From Geminicoccaceae bacterium (lineage in GTDB: Bacteria; Pseudomonadota; Alphaproteobacteria; Geminicoccales; Geminicoccaceae), in contig JAILZQ010000005.1 in NCBI GenBank assembly GCA_023512415.1, positions 1-46,821 on the forward strand: DNA of 46,821 bases, written 5' to 3'. Positions 27,279-34,255 of this stretch are shown one piece after another. Every line of letters starts with the position of its first letter. The stretch's first letter is position 1. A program made the translations under genes and the position numbers. The notes under the pieces were generated by a model. It had not been told where the DNA came from and ran no database searches. It saw only the letters and a program-made list of their open reading frames with translations.

Positions 27279-28208
27279 TCAATAACCCCGAGCGGGGTCG
27301 ACAAGGTGCAGGAGTGGCTCGCCGCGCTCCAGCCGGCGCAGCTGCTCGACGATCACGGCCGTGGCGGTGCGCGGGTTGGTGATGCCGGCGGCATGCGGCG
27401 TCACGAACACCTTCGGATGGCGCCAGAGGGGCGAGCTCTTCGGAAGAGGTTCGTGGGCGAACACGTCGAGCATCGCTCCCTCGAGCCTGCCGGTTTCGAG
27501 CGCCGCCAAAAGATGGGGCACGACGAGATGCTCGCCACGGGCGACGTTGACGATGTAGCTGCCGCGCGGGAGCTGCTCGAACAGCCGGCGATCGAGGATA
27601 CTCGCCGTGTCCGGTGTGAGCGGGAGGAGACAAACGAGAATCCGAGTACGAGCGAGGAAGGCGGGTAGGCCCTCCTCGCCGACGAACACCGGCACCTCGG
27701 CCTCGGGATGGGGCGAGCGGGCCCACGCGGCGACATTGTAGCCGAGCTGGCGCAGCAGCCGAACGGTGGCGCTGCCGATCGCACCCAGGCCCATCACGCC
27801 CACCCCGACCTCGCCCGGATCGGGGTGCTGGTGCCGCTCCCAACGGGCCTGGGCGAGCTGCCGCTCGTAGACGTCGAATTGCCGATGGAAGCGGAGCGTG
27901 GCGTAGAGGCAATACTCGGCCATCCGTTGCGACATGACCGGATCGACGAGCCTTGCCACCGGTACGGGCGGGAGTCGCGGATGGGAGCGCAACAGGCCGT
28001 CGACCCCCGCACCCAAAACCTGGATCAGCCGGAGGTTACGCATGCCGGCGAAGAGGTCGGGAGGCGGCTGCCAACAGAGAACAGCCTCGATCTCGGCCGG
28101 ATCACCGATTTCCGGCCAGACCCGGACGTCGAGGTCCGGGGCTTGGCGGAGGAGCTCGGCGCGCCATGCCGCTGTCGTGTTCCAGGTGGTTTGCAGGACG
28201 ACCTTCAT
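27279..28208 (-). CDS. ghrA: D-2-hydroxyacid dehydrogenase, glyoxylate/hydroxypyruvate reductase A type
   Basis: NAD(P)-dependent oxidoreductase of 309 residues that interconverts a 2-oxoacid and the D (R) 2-hydroxyacid. The dinucleotide site is VMGLGAIGSATVRLL (G140-x-G142-x-x-G145), and the catalytic triad is Arg224 in VARGEH, Glu253 in AHEPLP and His272 in TPHAAGI. It matches the GhrA subgroup, lacking the ACT-domain tail of SerA. A strong GGAGGGAGGGG precedes the ATG. Embedding between pxpC and a transporter ATPase suggests a dedicated catabolic role rather than general glyoxylate reduction; the direction may be oxidation of a D-hydroxyacid. This is inference from context. Confidence 0.88.
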   Translation of the reverse strand: MKVVLQTTWNTTAAWRAELLRQAPDLDVRVWPEIGDPAEIEAVLCWQPPPDLFAGMRNLRLIQVLGAGVDGLLRSHPRLPPVPVARLVDPVMSQRMAEYCLYATLRFHRQFDVYERQLAQARWERHQHPDPGEVGVGVMGLGAIGSATVRLLRQLGYNVAAWARSPHPEAEVPVFVGEEGLPAFLARTRILVCLLPLTPDTASILDRRLFEQLPRGSYIVNVARGEHLVVPHLLAALETGRLEGAMLDVFAHEPLPKSSPLWRHPKVFVTPHAAGITNPRTATAVIVEQLRRLERGEPLLHLVDPARGY

Positions 28209-28301
28209 CCCCTCCCTCCGCCCGCGGCCCGGGAGCTTTGCCCACCGCGCCCACGATCGGCAAGGCCCGCCCGCCGACGGAGCGGTGCAACTCTCGAGAG
28301 C

Positions 28302-29336
28302 TCAAGGCTCGCCAGCTGTGACCCCGCTCACGAGGTTGACGGACAGGAGAAAGCCCGCGTCCAGGCGTCCGCTACACGCCACCGGCTCGAGGCCGGCAAG
28401 CGCGGCCTCGAGCCGCGCCCTCGCTTCGGCTCGTGCCTGGAGGGCCTCTTCGAAGGTTACGGCTCGGAAACGGATCGCTCCACCGACGCCGACTTGCGCC
28501 AGCCGGCCGATATCGGCCCCGATCACGGTCGCGATTTTCGGATAGCCACCCGTGCTCTGGCGATCGGCCATCAAGACGATGGGCTGGCCCGACCCCGGAA
28601 CCTGGATCGCGCCCATGACGATGCCGTCGGAGACGATGTTCGGTGAGCGCGCGTGTTCGATTCGGGGCCCTTCCAAGCGATAGCCCATGCGGTCGCTGCG
28701 CGGCGAAACGCGCCAAGTTCCTTCGAGCAAAGTAGCGATGCCAGCTTTGCCGAACCAAGCTTCTTGCGGGCCGAGCACGACCCGGATCGGGCCTTCGGGC
28801 TCGGGTGGTGGCGCCGCCAAAGTCAGGTCGGGGAGACCGGCCCCGATCTCGGAATCGGTGAGCGGCAGGCGATCGCCAGCGCGCAACGCCCGCCCCTCGA
28901 GCCCCCCGAGGCGGGTCAGCGTGTGGGTGGCCAGGCTGCCCATCACGGGCGACAAACCGAGACCACCGGCGATGGCGACGTAGGACCAGACGCCGCGGAG
29001 AGCGGGCCCGATCTCGACCCGCTGGCTGCGCACCAAGCCGAGAACCGACCACCAAGGGAACGGCCGCCCGTCAACCGCCAACGCGCGTTCGGCGCCGCCG
29101 AAGGCGAGCCGAGCACGCTCCGCCTCGACACGGAGCACGAGGCCGCCAGGACCGAGCTCGAGTCCGGCGTCGTTGCCGGCCGCACCGACCAGACGCACGG
29201 CGAGGCGCCAGGCCCAAGGATCCATCGGCCCCGCCGGCGTCACGCCGAAGCGCTGATAGCCGAACCGGCCCACGTCTTGGACCGTGACGAGGGGCCCGCA
29301 GCGCTCGACGAGAAGGGAGGGGGTGGGGTCGATCAC
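28302..29336 (-). CDS. pxpC: 5-oxoprolinase subunit C (biotin-dependent carboxyltransferase-like)
   Basis: Subunit of the prokaryotic ATP-dependent 5-oxoprolinase PxpABC, which opens 5-oxo-L-proline to glutamate; formerly annotated as KipA or urea-amidolyase-like. The 344-residue protein begins LLVERCGPLVTVQDVGRFGYQRFGVTPAGPMDPWAWRLA, the diagnostic PxpC N-terminus. It continues with SYVAIAGGL, VVLGPQEAWF, SDRMGYRLEGP and the late GQPIVLMADRQSTGGYPKIATVI. The start is GTG at 29336, overlapping the pxpB stop by four bases (GTGA). The next gene, ghrA, begins 93 bp later. Confidence 0.94.
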   Translation of the reverse strand: MIDPTPSLLVERCGPLVTVQDVGRFGYQRFGVTPAGPMDPWAWRLAVRLVGAAGNDAGLELGPGGLVLRVEAERARLAFGGAERALAVDGRPFPWWSVLGLVRSQRVEIGPALRGVWSYVAIAGGLGLSPVMGSLATHTLTRLGGLEGRALRAGDRLPLTDSEIGAGLPDLTLAAPPPEPEGPIRVVLGPQEAWFGKAGIATLLEGTWRVSPRSDRMGYRLEGPRIEHARSPNIVSDGIVMGAIQVPGSGQPIVLMADRQSTGGYPKIATVIGADIGRLAQVGVGGAIRFRAVTFEEALQARAEARARLEAALAGLEPVACSGRLDAGFLLSVNLVSGVTAGEP

Positions 29337-30073
29337 GCGGGCTCCGGAGCGATCAGCGGGTCGTGCGCAGCGGCGCGGCGATCGAGCTCGTCGAAGGTCG
29401 CCGGATCGATCGGCACGAAGCGGACCCGATCCCCCGGCTCCAAGAGCAGGGGCGGCGTGCGCTCCGGATCGAAGGTGCGCACCGGCGTGCGGCCCAAGAG
29501 GTGCCAGCCCGAGGGGATTTCGAGCGAAGCGATCCCGGCCTGGATACCACCGATCGAGACGCTGCCGGCCGGTGTCCGCGGCCGTGGATCGTCGAGGCGG
29601 GGAGTGTACAATCGCGGATCGAGCCCGCCCAAGTAGGTGAAGCCCGGAACGAAACCCACCATGTAGACGCGGTAGGTTGGGCCCGTGTGCAGCTGCACGA
29701 CTTCCTCGGCGCGGAGGCCGTGCCGCCGGGCGACGGCCTCGAGGTCGATCCCGAACTCGCCACCGTAAGCCACCGGTACGGTCCAGAGCCGACCCTCGGG
29801 TGGTGTCCCGGGATGCTCAAGGTCGAGCTTCGAAAGACGGGCGAGCAGCACCCGTCCGTCTATGCGCTCGGGATCGTAATGGACGAGTAGCGAGCGGTAG
29901 GTCGGCACGAGTTCGATGACGCCCTCGAGCTCGAGGCTACGGATCTCCGCATCGAGCGCCAACACGGCCGCGTTGATCAGCGGATCGATGGTCTCGCCGA
30001 GCTCGAGCAGGACGGCCGAATCCCCGACCGGAACGACTCTCGGCCGAAACGGCTCGGACGCGGGCTCGCTCAT
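29333..30073 (-). CDS. pxpB: 5-oxoprolinase subunit B
   Basis: Partner subunit of PxpC (formerly KipI-like), 246 residues. Family features are VVPVGDSAVLLELGETIDP, LVPTYRSLLVHYDP, VPVAYGGEFGIDLEAVARRHGL, YRVYMVGFVPGFTYLGGLDPRL and the C-terminal GIQAGIASLEIPSGWHLLGRTP. The ATG at 30073 has an AGGTG about seven bases upstream. It leads the minus-strand array and diverges from pxpA across 104 bp, which must hold both promoters. In many genomes pxpA, B and C run in one direction, so the split here is of interest. Confidence 0.94.
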   Translation of the reverse strand: MSEPASEPFRPRVVPVGDSAVLLELGETIDPLINAAVLALDAEIRSLELEGVIELVPTYRSLLVHYDPERIDGRVLLARLSKLDLEHPGTPPEGRLWTVPVAYGGEFGIDLEAVARRHGLRAEEVVQLHTGPTYRVYMVGFVPGFTYLGGLDPRLYTPRLDDPRPRTPAGSVSIGGIQAGIASLEIPSGWHLLGRTPVRTFDPERTPPLLLEPGDRVRFVPIDPATFDELDRRAAAHDPLIAPEPA

Positions 30074-30093
30074 GCGCAACACCTAGCGCGCCA

Positions 30094-30119
30094 CGAGCGT
30101 GCCGTCAGCGGCACGTTCG
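30094..30119. promoter_or_regulatory. Candidate operator dyad between pxpA and pxpB
   Basis: CGAGCGTGCCG and CGGCACGTTCG, around a TCAG centre, form an almost perfect 26-bp dyad: 11-bp arms with a single mismatch and an uninterrupted 7-bp core at 30098-30115. It lies 20 bases from the pxpB start and about 60 from the pxpA start. That is a natural site for a regulator controlling both directions. No regulator gene is next to it. Confidence 0.5.
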
Positions 30120-30177
30120 GTTGCTCCTTCGCAGCGAGTGGTTAGGCTGGCCGCGACCAAGGTCGGAGAGCGCGGCG

Positions 30178-30954
30178 ATGCAAACCAAGGTGGATCTCAA
30201 CGCCGATCTCGGCGAGGGCTTCGGCGCCTGGACGATGGGCGAAGACGAGGCGATGCTCGCTGTCGTGAGTTCGGCCAACGTCGCCTGCGGTTTCCACGCT
30301 GGTGATCCTCTCGTGATGTGGCGGACCTGCGAGCTCGCCAAGGCCCACGGTGTCGCGGTCGGCGCCCACCCCTCGTTCCTCGACCTCTGGGGCTTCGGGC
30401 GACGGCCGATCCAAGGCGAGCGACCGGAGGACATCATGCGCCACTGCGTCTATCAGATCGGCGCCCTCCAGGCGGTGGCGGCGGCGGTCGGGCACCGGGT
30501 CACGCATGTGAAGCCGCACGGCTCGCTCGGCAACATGGCAGCCGAGGACGACGGGCTCGCCATGGCGGTAGCCGAAGCGACCAGCCTCTGCGGGCGCGAC
30601 CTCGTGCTCGTGGCCATGCCAGGGAGTGCTCTCGAGCGTGCCGGTGAGCGAAAAGGTCTCCGGGTCGCGCGAGAGGTCTTCGCCGATCGCGCCTACGACG
30701 ACCGCGGGATGTTGGTCAGCCGAAAGCTGCCCGGTGCGGTGTTGCACGACGCGGAAGAAGCCGCGCGCCGGATCCTTCGGATGCTCGAGGACCAGGCGAT
30801 CACGAGCCAGTCGGGAAACAAGGTGCCAGCCAGAATCGATACGATTTGTGTTCATGGCGACAATCCAGCGGCGGTCGCCATGGCACGCGCCGTGCGCTCC
30901 GCGATCGAACGGGCCGGCGTGACGATCCGGCCATTTCACGAATGGCTCGCTTGA
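30178..30954 (+). CDS. pxpA: 5-oxoprolinase subunit A (LamB/YcsF family)
   Basis: Subunit A of PxpABC, 258 residues. It opens with VDLNADLGEGFGAW, followed by SANVACGFHAGDP, VAVGAHPSFLDLWGFGRR, VKPHGSLGNMA and REVFADRAYDDRGMLVSRK, all family hallmarks. The central motif reads HGSLGN where HGALYN is commoner, a mild variation. The ATG at 30178 has GGAGAG eight bases upstream, and the motif DLGEGFG then starts at residue 10, as usual. It is transcribed away from pxpBC and ends 27 bp before a convergent gene. Confidence 0.94.
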   Translation: MQTKVDLNADLGEGFGAWTMGEDEAMLAVVSSANVACGFHAGDPLVMWRTCELAKAHGVAVGAHPSFLDLWGFGRRPIQGERPEDIMRHCVYQIGALQAVAAAVGHRVTHVKPHGSLGNMAAEDDGLAMAVAEATSLCGRDLVLVAMPGSALERAGERKGLRVAREVFADRAYDDRGMLVSRKLPGAVLHDAEEAARRILRMLEDQAITSQSGNKVPARIDTICVHGDNPAAVAMARAVRSAIERAGVTIRPFHEWLA

Positions 30955-30962
30955 CCCGCTGG

Positions 30963-30979
30963 GGGGATGACGCATCCCC
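30963..30979. terminator. Hairpin between convergent stops
   Basis: A perfect 7-bp stem (GGGGATG / CATCCCC) with a three-base loop fills most of the 27-bp gap between the pxpA stop and the convergent UbiB-like stop. No T-run follows on either strand, so it may act as a 3'-end barrier or Rho-assisted site rather than a classical terminator. Confidence 0.45.
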
Positions 30980-30981
30980 GA

Positions 30982-32334
30982 TCAGGTTCGTCCCGTGAGA
31001 CCTGCGACCTCGAGGGCGCGGGCTTGGCGGGCGGCGACCGCCTCGACATCGAAATTCTCGATCAAGCTCATGAAGAGCTCGTACCAATTGATCTCGGCGG
31101 CGAGGTGGAGAAAAACCGAGCCGAGACCGATGGCGGCACGATCCATGAAGACGAACTCGCGCGGGATGGTGACCCCACCCACTTCGCGCAAGCGTCGGTG
31201 CACCCGCTCGACAACCTTGCGGCCGACCTCCCCGCTGTTGGTCTCGTTGATCTTGCGGACCCGGTTTTCCATGAGCGGCCCGTAAAGAAAGGCTGCCCAT
31301 TCGTTGAGCACGTCGATCAGTTCGTGGGTGAGCCCGGTGAAGCCCCAGCTCTCGTAAGCCCGGACGGCGAGGTCTCGGTCGTTGCGCACGAGAGCCCAAT
31401 AGAGATCGATCACGCCCTGGACGAAGGTCGGCGGAAAGATCCGCACGCACCCGAAATCGAGAAGGTTGATCGATAGATCGGGCCGCACAGTGTAGTTGCC
31501 CAGATGTGGATCACCGTGGATCACCCCGTGCTCGTAGAAAGGCACGTACCAGGCCCTGAACATGGCGAGCGCGAGCTCGTTGCGCGTTTCCTGGTCGACC
31601 GAGCGATAGGTCATGAGCGGCCGGCCCTCGAGCCAGCTCATGGTGAGTAACCGACGGGTCGAAAGCTCCGGCACCGGCTCGGGCACGTGCACACGCGGCT
31701 CCGATGCGAGCATGTGACCGTAGAGCCGCATGTGTTTGGCCTCGAGCGAATAGTCGAGCTCTTCCCGGAGCCTTGCGGAGATCTCCTCGTAGATCCGGCT
31801 GGTATCGATCGCGCTGTCGAATCGTCGCCAGATCGAGAGGATCACGCCCAGCTGGGCCAGGTCGGCCTCGACCGCTGCTTCGATGTCGGGATATTGCAGT
31901 TTGCAAGCGACGATCCGGCCGTCGTGCAGTCGGGCGCGGTGCACTTGTCCGAGCGAGGCGGCGGCCGCGGCTTCGAGTGGGAACTCGGCGAAATATCGGT
32001 GCCAGTCGGGGCCGAGCTCGGCCGCCATGCGGCGCCGGACGAACGGCTTGCCCATCGGCGGCGCATTCGCCTGCAGCTGGGCGAGCTCCGCGGCGTATTC
32101 GGCGGGCAGCGCATCGGGGATGGTCGCCATCATCTGGGCAACCTTCATGAGCGGACCCTTGAGCCCACCGAGTGCGGCCTTGAGCTCGGCTGCATGCGTG
32201 CCGCGGTCGAAGGCACCCACGAGCCGCGCGCCGGCGAACTTCGCCGCTTGACCGGCGACGGTGCCGCCCACTTGGGCGTAGCGGCGCATCCGACCGCCGA
32301 GGGTGTTCTCGCTCCGGGTCTTGGGCGTCGCCAT
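30982..32334 (-). CDS. ABC1/UbiB (COQ8-like) atypical kinase family protein
   Basis: Protein-kinase-like ATPase of 450 residues in the UbiB/COQ8/ABC1 family, whose members support quinone and lipid metabolism. Visible motifs are GLKGPLMKVAQMMATIPDALP, which is the KxGQ region with Ala in place of Gly; AAAASLGQVHRA (the Ala-rich loop); VACKLQYP with the ATP-site Lys; EELDYSLEAKHM; HGDPHLGNY (catalytic Asp and Asn); and LLDFGCVRIF (metal-binding DFG). No ubiquinone genes are adjacent, so it is probably not UbiB itself. The ATG at 32334 starts eight bases after the oligopeptidase stop, implying co-transcription. Confidence 0.88.
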   Translation of the reverse strand: MATPKTRSENTLGGRMRRYAQVGGTVAGQAAKFAGARLVGAFDRGTHAAELKAALGGLKGPLMKVAQMMATIPDALPAEYAAELAQLQANAPPMGKPFVRRRMAAELGPDWHRYFAEFPLEAAAAASLGQVHRARLHDGRIVACKLQYPDIEAAVEADLAQLGVILSIWRRFDSAIDTSRIYEEISARLREELDYSLEAKHMRLYGHMLASEPRVHVPEPVPELSTRRLLTMSWLEGRPLMTYRSVDQETRNELALAMFRAWYVPFYEHGVIHGDPHLGNYTVRPDLSINLLDFGCVRIFPPTFVQGVIDLYWALVRNDRDLAVRAYESWGFTGLTHELIDVLNEWAAFLYGPLMENRVRKINETNSGEVGRKVVERVHRRLREVGGVTIPREFVFMDRAAIGLGSVFLHLAAEINWYELFMSLIENFDVEAVAARQARALEVAGLTGRT

Positions 32335-32342
32335 CCGGGTTC

Positions 32343-34163
32343 TCACCTGTTCAACGGGAGTTCGGCATCGAGCTGGTCGATCAGCCGATCCAAGAGGCCG
32401 AGCCCTTTGGCCCAGAAGGCCGGGTCGCTGGCATCGAGACCGAAGGGGGCCAGCAGCTCCCGGTGGCGCAAGGTGCCGCCGGCACGGAGCAGCCCGAGAT
32501 ACATCTCTTCGAAGCCGTCCGGCCGCTCCTCGTAGACCGCGTACAGCGAGCTCACCAGGCAATCGCCGAAGGCGTAAGCATACACGTAGAAAGGTACGTG
32601 GACGAAGTGTGGGATGTAGGACCAATACACACGATAGTCCTCACGCAATTCGAATGCCGGGCCGAGGCTCTCGCCCTGGACCTCCATCCAGATCGCACCG
32701 AGCTCTTCCGGCGTGAGCTCGCCCGCCTTGCGGCGATCGTGCACGCGGCGCTCGAACTCGCAGAATGCGATTTGGCGCACGACGGTGTTAATTTTGTCCT
32801 CGATCTTGGCGGCGAGCAACACACGCCGACGCGCCGGATCTCGCTCCTGGTCGAGCAGAGCCTCGAAAGCGAGCTGCTCCCCGAAGACCGATGCCGTCTC
32901 CGCGAGCGTCAAAGGGGTCCCGGACATCAAGTAGCCCTGTTCGGCCGCCAGGGTCTGGTGCACCCCGTGTCCCAGCTCGTGGGCTAGCGTCATGACGTCC
33001 CGTGTCTTGCCTTGATAGTTCATGAGCACGAACGGGTGGACCGAGGGTACCGTCGGGTGGCAGAATGCGCCGCTGTCCTTGCCCGCTCTGACCTCGGCGT
33101 CGATCCAACGCCGCTCGAAAAAGCGGTCGACGATCGAAGCAAGTCGCGATGAGAATCGACGATAAGCATCGAGGACGACGACTTTCGCTTCGGACCAAGG
33201 CCGGCGCCGATCGTCGTCTTCGGGCAAAGGCGCGTTGCGATCCCAGTATTGCAACTTGTCGAGACCGAGCCAGCGCGCCTTCAAGGCATAATAACGATGA
33301 GAGAGCCTCGGATAGGCGCTGCGGACCGCGCCGATCAGCGCGTCCACGACCTCGTCCTCGACCTGGTTGGCGAGGTTGCGGGCGCTGATCGGGCGTGGGA
33401 AGCTGCGCCAACCGTCCTCGATCTGCTTGTCCTTGGCGAGCGTGTTGGTGATACGCGAGAAGAGTTTGATGTTGGTACCGAGGACCTTGCCGATCGCGGT
33501 CGCGGCCGCCTCACGCTGCGCCCGATCCTTCGCTGACAGGAGATCGAAGGCCTGTTGGGCGGTCAATTCCCGACCGTCGATCGGAAAGCGCAAGGATGCC
33601 AGGGTCTCGTCGAACAACCGGACCCAAGCGGCACGCCCGGTGATCTGTTTCTCGTGTAGCACCCGCTCGATTTCGTCCGCGAGCTGGTGTGGACGGAAGG
33701 CGCGCACGTTGCGTATCCAAGGCCGATAGCGGGCGAGGACCGTGCTTGCGCCGATCTTGGAATCGAGTTCGGCATCATCCAGCTTGTTGAGCTCGAGCGT
33801 GACGAACAAAAGGCGGGTCTCGATTGCATTCACCCGCTCCTCGACGTCCTGATAGAAGCGACCGATTTCGGCATCGTCGCGGTGCGCCGCGAACAACAAC
33901 GAAGCGTAACTCGATACCCTTCCGAGCTTCTCCTCGAGCCGTTCGTATGCGCGTACGAGCTCGCCCAGCTCGTGGCCGGTGAGCGTGGCGAGCTTTCCCT
34001 TGTAGGTCGCCTCGAGGTTGATGGCCTCACTTGCCGCTTCGTCGAGCAGCGCCTTCGCCCGCGGGTCGTCCGGCCCGGCGAACAAATCCGAGAGGTCCCA
34101 GCGCGGTGCTTCGCTCAGGACCTCGTCGACGTTCGTCGCCAGTGCGGAAAGCCGCGCACTCAT
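32343..34163 (-). CDS. pepF: Oligoendopeptidase F (M3B family)
   Basis: Zinc oligopeptidase of 606 residues, expected in the cytoplasm and cleaving short peptides. The catalytic motif is TLAHELGHGVHQ (HELGH at 395-399), with the third ligand in LAETASVFGE further on. The N-terminal helical region (RWDLSDLFAG, AYERLEEKLGRVSSYASLLF) and the region KTRDVMTLAHELGHGV are typical of PepF. The ATG at 34163 is the natural start, with TTGGAG upstream. The UbiB-like gene follows after eight bases. Upstream it diverges from the acyl-CoA ligase within about 90 bp. Confidence 0.94.
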   Translation of the reverse strand: MSARLSALATNVDEVLSEAPRWDLSDLFAGPDDPRAKALLDEAASEAINLEATYKGKLATLTGHELGELVRAYERLEEKLGRVSSYASLLFAAHRDDAEIGRFYQDVEERVNAIETRLLFVTLELNKLDDAELDSKIGASTVLARYRPWIRNVRAFRPHQLADEIERVLHEKQITGRAAWVRLFDETLASLRFPIDGRELTAQQAFDLLSAKDRAQREAAATAIGKVLGTNIKLFSRITNTLAKDKQIEDGWRSFPRPISARNLANQVEDEVVDALIGAVRSAYPRLSHRYYALKARWLGLDKLQYWDRNAPLPEDDDRRRPWSEAKVVVLDAYRRFSSRLASIVDRFFERRWIDAEVRAGKDSGAFCHPTVPSVHPFVLMNYQGKTRDVMTLAHELGHGVHQTLAAEQGYLMSGTPLTLAETASVFGEQLAFEALLDQERDPARRRVLLAAKIEDKINTVVRQIAFCEFERRVHDRRKAGELTPEELGAIWMEVQGESLGPAFELREDYRVYWSYIPHFVHVPFYVYAYAFGDCLVSSLYAVYEERPDGFEEMYLGLLRAGGTLRHRELLAPFGLDASDPAFWAKGLGLLDRLIDQLDAELPLNR

Positions 34164-34206
34164 CTACCACGGACTCCAAGCTGTCTGCTGCGGCTCATAT
34201 ATGGCC

Positions 34207-34235
34207 GCGGCGGCCGCGATCCAGGCGGCCGCCGC
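34207..34235. repeat. Strong GC hairpin upstream of the acyl-CoA ligase
   Basis: GCGGCGGCCGC and GCGGCCGCCGC, separated by GATCCAG, form perfect 11-bp arms 20 bases before the acyl-CoA ligase start and 44 bases before the divergent pepF start. It would fold very stably in the ligase mRNA close to the ribosome site, or act as an operator. Low base complexity makes chance a real alternative. Confidence 0.4.
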
Positions 34236-34255
34236 CAGGGCGGGGAGGATGCGTG

